From Akkermansiaceae bacterium UBA5689 (GTDB lineage Bacteria; Verrucomicrobiota; Verrucomicrobiia; Verrucomicrobiales; Akkermansiaceae), in contig DIHT01000137.1 of NCBI GenBank assembly GCA_002420305.1, forward strand, positions 1-12,419: a stretch of DNA of 12,419 nucleotides. Direction: 5' to 3'. Positions 6,507 through 12,419 of this stretch are shown piece after piece. The stretch's first letter is position 1. Each line of letters opens with the position of its first letter. The position numbers and the translations under genes are program-made. The notes under the pieces were generated by a model that saw nothing but the letters and a program-made list of their open reading frames with translations, had not been told where the DNA came from and did not search any database.

Positions 6507-9254
6507 TTAGAAGACAAACAGGAACTCATTCGTATTTAACATCGCTCGACAGAAGGAAATCATTCCATGCTCCTCGACGAATTTCACAGCGTCTGAAATT
6601 TCTTCCTCAGTCGCAGGTCGCCCGTAAAGAATTCCATACGCCTTTTTGATTCCCTCTCTGCCACGGCCAATGCGCTGAGCCATGCGGCCAGCTTGCTGCA
6701 TGGTGAATTTGCTATTCAGAAGATTGAGAGCCTGCAACGGCGTTGTGGAACGACTCCTCTTCGGGATGACCTGGTTACCATCGGGACAGTCAAAGGCCCC
6801 GAAGACCAGATCCTGCTCCTGACGAATCTTGAACATATAGATCATGCGGCGCCATTCGGATGGCCCAACATCCTCCTTCGGGTGATAGTGCACCACGTTT
6901 TCCCGCTCGACCTCCAACAGGTAAAACCCCGGTCCGCCCATCCTTCTATCAATGGTCCCTGCAGCCACCAGAATTCCATCCCGAATAGCTTCAGCTTCAA
7001 GCCGCCGGGGTGGGAAACGCCATAAAAGACGACTCTCCGCATCAACGACTTCTGCCTCTTTGTTCGGGAAACTGGACTGCTGAAAGGCTTCTGAATTTAA
7101 CAGAATACGCATCATTCCCTTTACGGACCAGCCTCCCTCGACAAACGCAGTCGCCATCCAATCCAACAGCCCGGGATGAGAGGGCTCGGTCCCGTTCGAC
7201 CCAAAATCACTGGGAGTATCCACCAATCCGGTTCCAAAGACGAACTGCCAGAGACGATTCACTGCCACTCTCGCAGTGAGAGGGTTTTCCGCACTGGCAA
7301 TCCAGTTCGCCAGTGCCTTTCTTCGCTCTCCCTCAGGACTACTGGCTTCCAGATCGAGAGGAGAGATAGCTGGGATCGCATCCGGAGCAACTTCCTCACG
7401 GACCGCGAGCGGATCACCCCGGTAAAGGCGATGAGTTGGGCCAGGTTGGGAGAAATTTGCAACCCATGCCTTCCGAGCAGGAGACAGCTCGGCCAACCTG
7501 CGTTGAGCCTGCGCGATCTCCAACATCAGAACCTGTCCTCGTGCCGCAGCCTCGAGAGGAAGCAGTCGGAGAAGGGCATCCCGGTCAATATCCGCGCCTG
7601 GGCTTTGCCTGCGGCCCCTGTGACTGGAAACTTCGGACCAATCCTTACCGTCGACGGACAACTCGATAGTGTATTTTACAGGAACCCGATCCTTGAAAAG
7701 CCCCTTTCTGTCTCGCGCCCACTCGATACGGCTGATCGTCTCGCTCTTACCAAACTCCAACTGGACCCACCCTGTCCCTTTCGTATTCGAGATCCAACTC
7801 CGTGAATTCCCGTCATACCCATCATTGATGTGCTCGAGCTTGTGGATGTCATAGCCGGGGAGTGTTCCCGAGGCAGAGGGCTTTCCTCCCCGGCCCACAT
7901 TCGCCTCCTCCGGAGAAAATACAGCGAGCTCATCGATGCAGGGCTCTCCGCCGTTAGTCTGGAGAATCGTAAACCGGACGAAGCGCGCCTCCGTCGGCTT
8001 GAAGCGATCGACGTTGCCCTCCGCCTTGATCGCCGGGCGACTGCCATCATTATGGCGACTCGCTGAGATCGCCCTGCCCCTCGAGAGCAAGCCCTCCAGC
8101 TCTAGCTCCATTCCCTTAACTCGTTTCCGTAGATCCGATATTTCTTGCTGCTCGCGGGAATCTTTCCTCTCAGGCAATTCCCGCTCCCCAAACTTTACCC
8201 CGGCAAAGACGGCCTGCATGGCATAATAATCCTTCTGCCTGATGGGATCGAACTTATGATTATGACAGCGGGCACACCCAATAGTCATTCCGAGAAAAGC
8301 GGTCCCCGTGGTATTGATCATGTCGGCAAGCTCATCCTGCCTCTGCATCAATGTCAGCGCCTTGTCCGGGCTCTTCACAACATCATGCGGACCAGCAACG
8401 AGGAATCCTGTCGCCACCGTTTTTCCCATCATGTCGCCCGCGAGGTGCTCCTTGACGAACTGATCATAGCCCTTGTCCTCGTTGAACGATTCAATCACGT
8501 AGTCACGGAAATGATATGCCGTCAGTCTTTCCCTGTTTGTCTCAAAACCGTTTGTCTCCGCAAAACGAACGATATCGAGCCAGTGCCGGGCCATCCGCTC
8601 CCCATAATGAGGGCTGGCCAGCACTCTCTCGATAAGATCCGGCCACGCCCGGGGAGACTCATCTTCAACGAAGGCCTCCACCTCCTCCAACGATGGGGGT
8701 AGGCCTAAGGCCACAAGGTATAACCTCCGGATCAGAATACGCCGATCCGCACGAGCCGAAAACTGAAGCCCCTTTTTCCTGAGAGCGTCCCCAAGGTAGG
8801 CGTCGACGCCATCGCGCCTGTGCTCACCAGTCACTGCTTGAAACGACCAGTGGTCTGTTTTCAGGAAACTCTCCCCTGCGGACTCTGGTAGTTTTGCTCC
8901 CGCATCAATCCATGATCCAATTATTTCGATTTCATCCCGAGAAAGAGCATCTTTCTCCCGGGGCGGCATAGCCTCATCCGGATCCTGCCTGCTGATCACC
9001 TTGTAGAGGAAACTCTTCTCTCTCTTACCGACCACGAAAAGGGGCTCTCCGGAATCGCCGCCCCGCAGGATTGCCCCCGGGCTATCGAGCCGGAGCCCTC
9101 CTTTTTCCTTGGACGAACCGTGACAACTGAAGCAATTACTCTCTAGAATGGGCCGAATATCCTCTCCGAAATCGACCACCTGTTCCCCGGCGCATGGATC
9201 TGCAGCCAAAAACAGGAAAACGAGGCTTCCGAGAAGATTTTCCACCCTCCACAT
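6507..9254 (-). CDS. PSCyt1-DUF1549-F5/8C-DUF1553 secreted cytochrome-like protein
   Basis: The product (915 aa) is a large multidomain exported protein. A Sec signal peptide (about 1-23) precedes a PSCyt1 c-type cytochrome domain with CFSCH (41-45) and a downstream MPP (96-98), whose Met is a possible axial ligand. DUF1549/PSCyt2 (about 135-355) contains ASPHYGERMARHWLD and a second heme-binding motif, CARCH (327-331), followed by NHKFDP. A short charged coiled-coil-like stretch (about 365-392) leads into a discoidin/F5/8C-like domain (about 415-548; FVRFTI, GWVQLEF, ISRIEW, YTIELSVDGKDW). DUF1553/PSD1 (about 640-915) closes with NTNEFLFVF, so the protein looks complete. An AGG lies 4 nt before the ATG. 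The reaction is unknown. The two CxxCH motifs suggest covalent heme and the F5/8C domain suggests glycan binding; both are inferences. It is the first gene of a pair with DUF1501. Confidence 0.93.
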   Translation of the reverse strand: MWRVENLLGSLVFLFLAADPCAGEQVVDFGEDIRPILESNCFSCHGSSKEKGGLRLDSPGAILRGGDSGEPLFVVGKREKSFLYKVISRQDPDEAMPPREKDALSRDEIEIIGSWIDAGAKLPESAGESFLKTDHWSFQAVTGEHRRDGVDAYLGDALRKKGLQFSARADRRILIRRLYLVALGLPPSLEEVEAFVEDESPRAWPDLIERVLASPHYGERMARHWLDIVRFAETNGFETNRERLTAYHFRDYVIESFNEDKGYDQFVKEHLAGDMMGKTVATGFLVAGPHDVVKSPDKALTLMQRQDELADMINTTGTAFLGMTIGCARCHNHKFDPIRQKDYYAMQAVFAGVKFGERELPERKDSREQQEISDLRKRVKGMELELEGLLSRGRAISASRHNDGSRPAIKAEGNVDRFKPTEARFVRFTILQTNGGEPCIDELAVFSPEEANVGRGGKPSASGTLPGYDIHKLEHINDGYDGNSRSWISNTKGTGWVQLEFGKSETISRIEWARDRKGLFKDRVPVKYTIELSVDGKDWSEVSSHRGRRQSPGADIDRDALLRLLPLEAAARGQVLMLEIAQAQRRLAELSPARKAWVANFSQPGPTHRLYRGDPLAVREEVAPDAIPAISPLDLEASSPEGERRKALANWIASAENPLTARVAVNRLWQFVFGTGLVDTPSDFGSNGTEPSHPGLLDWMATAFVEGGWSVKGMMRILLNSEAFQQSSFPNKEAEVVDAESRLLWRFPPRRLEAEAIRDGILVAAGTIDRRMGGPGFYLLEVERENVVHYHPKEDVGPSEWRRMIYMFKIRQEQDLVFGAFDCPDGNQVIPKRSRSTTPLQALNLLNSKFTMQQAGRMAQRIGRGREGIKKAYGILYGRPATEEEISDAVKFVEEHGMISFCRAMLNTNEFLFVF

Positions 9255-9287
9255 GACACCTGCACATAGCCTTTCCCGTCCTCAACC

Positions 9288-9304
9288 ACAACCTCGCGAG
9301 TTGT
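9288..9304. promoter_or_regulatory. Imperfect dyad with CTCGCGAG core
   Basis: The 17-nt ACAACCTCGCGAGTTGT is symmetric around the perfect 8-bp palindrome CTCGCGAG, with ACAA/TTGT outer arms and one extra C on the left. It lies 34 bp upstream of the minus-strand PSCyt1 gene start at 9254 and could be an operator for it. No regulator family can be named from it. Confidence 0.3.
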
Positions 9305-9340
9305 CACTCCTATGAACTACGATGGAGAACGGCTACATGA

Positions 9341-9354
9341 TTTAGTGCACTAAA
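9341..9354. promoter_or_regulatory. Perfect 14-bp palindrome TTTAGTGCACTAAA, candidate operator
   Basis: TTTAGTGCACTAAA is its own reverse complement and is flanked by GA on the left and ATC on the right, which nearly extends the symmetry. It sits in the 155-bp spacer between two divergently transcribed PSCyt1/DUF1553 genes, 55 bp upstream of the plus-strand start (9410) and 86 bp upstream of the minus-strand start (9254). The position suits a dimeric repressor or activator controlling both. A second, smaller palindrome, TTGAAAATTCAA (9388-9399), lies closer to the plus-strand start. I found no convincing -35/-10 pair here. Confidence 0.45.
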
Positions 9355-9409
9355 ATCAAATTACGCCTAGCCAAGAGGAATTCTCGGTTGAAAATTCAAG
9401 CAAGGTCTC

Positions 9410-12400
9410 ATGAGCGTCAGAACAATCTACCCCGTCCTCGCAGCCGCGGCAGGGCTCCTCCAGGCGGCCGGTGGTCAGCCACAAGTTGAATTCAACAGGG
9501 ATATACGGCCCATCCTTGCCGAAAACTGCTTCGCTTGCCACGGCCCTGACCCCGGAACCCGGGAAGCCGACATGCGCCTTGATACTGAGAGCGGGTTTTT
9601 TACCGGTGTAAAGGAAGCCCCCCCGGTAGTCGTCCGAGGAAATCCCGATGAGAGCGAACTCTACCTTCGTCTTATCACGGACGATGTGGACGAAATCATG
9701 CCTCCGCCGGATAGCCACAAGAAGCTCGAACCGGGACAGATTTCACTGATCAAAAAATGGATCACTGAAGGCGCGCCCTGGCAGGCGCATTGGTCTCTCC
9801 GCGCTCCGACGAAACCCGAAGTTCCAGAAACAAAATCAGACATCTGGCCGCGGACTCCCATTGACAACTTTATCCTCTCAAAGCTTGAAGAGCAAAATCT
9901 TACCCCGGCTTCGGATGCCGACCCTCACACCCTCGCAAGAAGGCTCTCCCTAGATCTAACTGGCCTACCCCCTGACCCGGCTCTTACAGCAGATTTCATC
10001 ACCACCCCCAGCGAGGAGTCCTATGACAAACTCGTCGAGACCCTCCTCGCCTCACCGCATTATGGAGAGCATCGCGCTCGCTATTGGCTGGACGCTGCTC
10101 GCTATGGAGACACTCACGGCCTCCACTTTGACAACTACCGGGAGATGCATCCTTATCGCGACTGGGTAATACGTGCGTTTAACCAGAATATTCCCTATGA
10201 TGACTTTACGGTCTGGCAGCTTGCTGGAGATCTTCTCCCTGAGCCCACCCTGGACCAGCTCATCGCCACGGGATTCCAGCGATGCAATATCACCACCAAT
10301 GAAGGCGGGACGATCGCGGAAGAAAATCTGGCCAACTACGCTGCCGACCGTGTCCAGACCTTCGGGTGGGTATACCTTGGCCTGACTACCAATTGCGCCC
10401 AGTGCCACGATCATAAGTTCGATCCCTTTACCACCAAGGACTACTACGCCATGGCAGCGTTTTTCCGTAATACAACGCAGGGTGCAATGGATGGCAACGC
10501 CTCGGACGGACGCGGACCAGTCATCAAAGTTCCCTTCAATCAGGACCGTGAGAAACGAGACCTTCTCGACAAACAGGCGTCAGACACCCAAAGCCTGATC
10601 GAGGCCCGCCGAACAGAGGCAAAGCCCGCTTTCGAAAAGTGGGCTGCCAGTGCGAACTCAGACCAGCTTGCTGAGGCTCAGCCTCAAGAGGGTCTCGTTC
10701 TTCATGTTCCACTCAACGAGGGACTGGGAGACAAGGTGAAGGCCTCTGTCGGGGGAGAGACCCGGACGTTCAAATCCAAGGGCTTCCTAACCTGGGATCC
10801 CAAGGGTAAGATTGGTCCGGCCCCTCGCATTAAGCGTGGGCGCACCTTCGACCTGGGTGACCTCGCCGGCTTTAAATCAGAACAACCATTCAGCTATGGC
10901 GCGTGGATCCGGTCTCCCCAGCGCCTGAATGGCTCTGTATTTGCACGCATGGACGATGCCCGGAAGTTCCGCGGCTGGGACCTTTGGCAGCAAGGGGGCC
11001 AATTCGGAGCTCATCTTGTCGAGAGCTGGCCCGATAACGCCATAAAGGTGGTCACCGAGAAAAAGGTGCTCCAATCAGCGAAGTGGAATCACATTTTCGT
11101 CACCTACGATGGAAGTGGAAAAGCAGAGGGAGTCCGTCTCTACTATAATGGTGCCGAGCAGGCTAAAAAAATCGAGACCAATACCCTTAAGGCCAAAGCG
11201 GATATTACGAACGACATACCGTTGCAGATCGGCCAGCGGAGCAAAGGTGCCTACTTCGAAGATGGCTTCCTCCAGGATATGCGAATCTATTCAAGGGTTC
11301 TCTCGAGCGGAGAAATCATGGCTCTGGCCGACTCCGGTCCACTGCTCGCTATTCTTGCCACCTCCCCACAGGATCGCAGTCTCGAGCAGAACAAGGTTCT
11401 CTTCGAAAATTTTCTTCATACACGGGACAAGCAGTTCGCCACTCTCAACGATACCCTCACAAAACTGAGATCCCAACGGGAGGCGCTGAACGGCAAGGCC
11501 GCAATCACCCACGTTCAGAAGGAGAAACCCGGCATGGCGATGGCCCACATTCTGATGCGGGGCCAATACGAGAAAAAAGGGGAGCAAGTGACGGCTAACA
11601 CACCTTCCGCGCTCCCCCCCCTTCCGCAGGACGCGCCCCGCAACAGACTGGGCTTGGCTCGCTGGGTGGTGGATCCTGGGAATCCGCTCACAGCTCGTGT
11701 CACCGTCAACCGGCTCTGGCAGGAAATATTCGGGCAGGGTATCGTGGTAACCTCAGAGGATTTCGGAATCATGGGAATGCCTCCAACCCACCCTGAGCTC
11801 CTTGATTGGCTCGCTGTGGAGTTCCGGGATTCCGGCTGGGATCTGAAAAAACTCATCAAGCTCTTTGTCACCTCCCGCACCTACAGACAGGCCGCCATCA
11901 CTACCACAGAAAAGCTTACCAAGGATGAGGACAACCGCTTTTTGAGCCGTGGCCCACGCTTCAGAATGGACGCTGAAATGGTCCGCGACTATGCCCTCGC
12001 CGCCAGCGGCCTGCTCTCCTCATCCACTGGAGGCCCCGGAGTTCGCCCCTACCAGCCAAGCGACATATGGAATGTCGTCGGCCTTCCGGGAGGAAATACC
12101 CGCAACTACAAGCAGGACACCGGGGAGAAGCTTTACCGGCGGACCCTTTACAGCTTCTGGAAGCGCATGGCCCACCCACCGAACATGGAGGCCTTCAATG
12201 CTCCTAGCCGGGAAGTGTGCACTGTCCGCCGTGAACGCACTAACACCCCGCTGCAAGCGCTGGTAACAATGAACGATCCTCAGTTCGTGGAAGCTGCCCG
12301 CACCCTCGCTCAGGGCGCACTACAGAGCGCGGAAGGAGCAGACTCTGTTGCGCTCGAGTATGTCGCCGCCCGCGTGCTATGCAGACCCCTGAAACCTCAG

Positions 12401-12419
12401 GAAATCGCTATTCTCAAAG
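9410..12419 (+). CDS. PSCyt1-DUF1549-LamG-DUF1553 secreted cytochrome-like protein (3' end outside window)
   Basis: The frame is open from ATG 9410 to the window edge (1003 codons, no stop), so the gene is partial at its 3' end. An N-terminal signal peptide (about 1-22, Ala/Leu-rich) precedes a PSCyt1 domain with CFACH (40-44) and MPPP. DUF1549/PSCyt2 carries ASPHYGEHRARYWLDAARYGD and a second heme motif, CAQCH (329-333), then DHKFDPF. A charged helical stretch (about 375-410) leads to a LamG/concanavalin-like domain (about 425-640; FSYGAWI from 494, KWNHIFVTYDG, LYYNG, ending near RIYSRVLSSGEI). The linker motif AHILMRGQYEKKGE precedes DUF1553/PSD1, which starts near residue 745 (LTARVTVNRLWQ) and includes RRERTNTPLQAL. 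AAGG lies 4-5 nt upstream of the ATG. It is divergent from its paralogue, with a different binding-type insert. The reaction is unknown; a DUF1501 partner may lie beyond the edge. Confidence 0.92.
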   Translation, partial: MSVRTIYPVLAAAAGLLQAAGGQPQVEFNRDIRPILAENCFACHGPDPGTREADMRLDTESGFFTGVKEAPPVVVRGNPDESELYLRLITDDVDEIMPPPDSHKKLEPGQISLIKKWITEGAPWQAHWSLRAPTKPEVPETKSDIWPRTPIDNFILSKLEEQNLTPASDADPHTLARRLSLDLTGLPPDPALTADFITTPSEESYDKLVETLLASPHYGEHRARYWLDAARYGDTHGLHFDNYREMHPYRDWVIRAFNQNIPYDDFTVWQLAGDLLPEPTLDQLIATGFQRCNITTNEGGTIAEENLANYAADRVQTFGWVYLGLTTNCAQCHDHKFDPFTTKDYYAMAAFFRNTTQGAMDGNASDGRGPVIKVPFNQDREKRDLLDKQASDTQSLIEARRTEAKPAFEKWAASANSDQLAEAQPQEGLVLHVPLNEGLGDKVKASVGGETRTFKSKGFLTWDPKGKIGPAPRIKRGRTFDLGDLAGFKSEQPFSYGAWIRSPQRLNGSVFARMDDARKFRGWDLWQQGGQFGAHLVESWPDNAIKVVTEKKVLQSAKWNHIFVTYDGSGKAEGVRLYYNGAEQAKKIETNTLKAKADITNDIPLQIGQRSKGAYFEDGFLQDMRIYSRVLSSGEIMALADSGPLLAILATSPQDRSLEQNKVLFENFLHTRDKQFATLNDTLTKLRSQREALNGKAAITHVQKEKPGMAMAHILMRGQYEKKGEQVTANTPSALPPLPQDAPRNRLGLARWVVDPGNPLTARVTVNRLWQEIFGQGIVVTSEDFGIMGMPPTHPELLDWLAVEFRDSGWDLKKLIKLFVTSRTYRQAAITTTEKLTKDEDNRFLSRGPRFRMDAEMVRDYALAASGLLSSSTGGPGVRPYQPSDIWNVVGLPGGNTRNYKQDTGEKLYRRTLYSFWKRMAHPPNMEAFNAPSREVCTVRRERTNTPLQALVTMNDPQFVEAARTLAQGALQSAEGADSVALEYVAARVLCRPLKPQEIAILK

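Noticed and set aside
9301..9356. Possible sigma-70 promoter for the plus-strand cytochrome-like gene (TTGTCA with TACGAT, TACATG or TAAAAT)
   Set aside because: None of the combinations gives a 16-18 nt spacer with acceptable matches in both boxes.
10052..10414. Minus-strand open frame of 120 codons
   Set aside because: It is entirely antisense to the DUF1549 region of the plus-strand cytochrome-like gene, which reads through without a stop.

Overview
The window most likely comes from a Gram-negative member of the Planctomycetota-Verrucomicrobiota-Chlamydiota group, and I favour a verrucomicrobium. Two things point there. It carries large secreted cytochrome-like proteins of the PSCyt1/DUF1549/DUF1553 type and a DUF1501 protein with a twin-arginine signal, both of which are abundant in Verrucomicrobiota and Planctomycetota. 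It also carries an LpxC-FabZ fusion, so the cell makes lipid A. The taxon is inferred from gene families, not from a marker gene.

Layout. Positions 1-150 are AT-rich flank plus a tRNA-Gly(UCC) on the minus strand; a tRNA-Gly(CCC) follows on the plus strand (315-388). A minus-strand cluster read from 2742 down to 540 encodes an RluA-type pseudouridine synthase, a Nif3/YbgI-family metal protein and an AAG/Mpg-type 3-methyladenine DNA glycosylase, with a possible terminator hairpin at 429-454. Divergent from it, 2825-4931 (plus) encodes the LpxC-FabZ fusion and an overlapping predicted lipoprotein of unknown function. Converging on these is a minus-strand pair (9254 down to 4979): a 915-residue PSCyt1-DUF1549-F5/8C-DUF1553 protein and a DUF1501 protein. 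Divergent from that pair, a second PSCyt1-DUF1549-LamG-DUF1553 protein starts at 9410 and runs off the right edge with no stop over 1003 codons.

How the parts relate. The first half is housekeeping: RNA modification, DNA repair and lipid A/fatty acid synthesis. The second half looks like an exported module for handling an external substrate. Two c-type cytochrome-like proteins of one family are transcribed away from each other across a 155-bp spacer. Each has a different putative carbohydrate-binding domain at the same place between its shared domains, and one is paired with a Tat-exported hydrolase-fold DUF1501 protein. The spacer holds a perfect 14-bp palindrome and a second CG-rich dyad, candidate operator sites for coordinated control. 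Biochemical function of these PSCyt/DUF1501 systems is poorly established, so the polysaccharide link is inference from the binding domains.

I saw no CRISPR array, insertion sequence, integrase or phage gene. The most unusual items are the domain swap between the two paralogues, the palindromes between them, the unknown lipoprotein coupled to lpxC-fabZ, and the different discriminator bases of the two glycine tRNAs.
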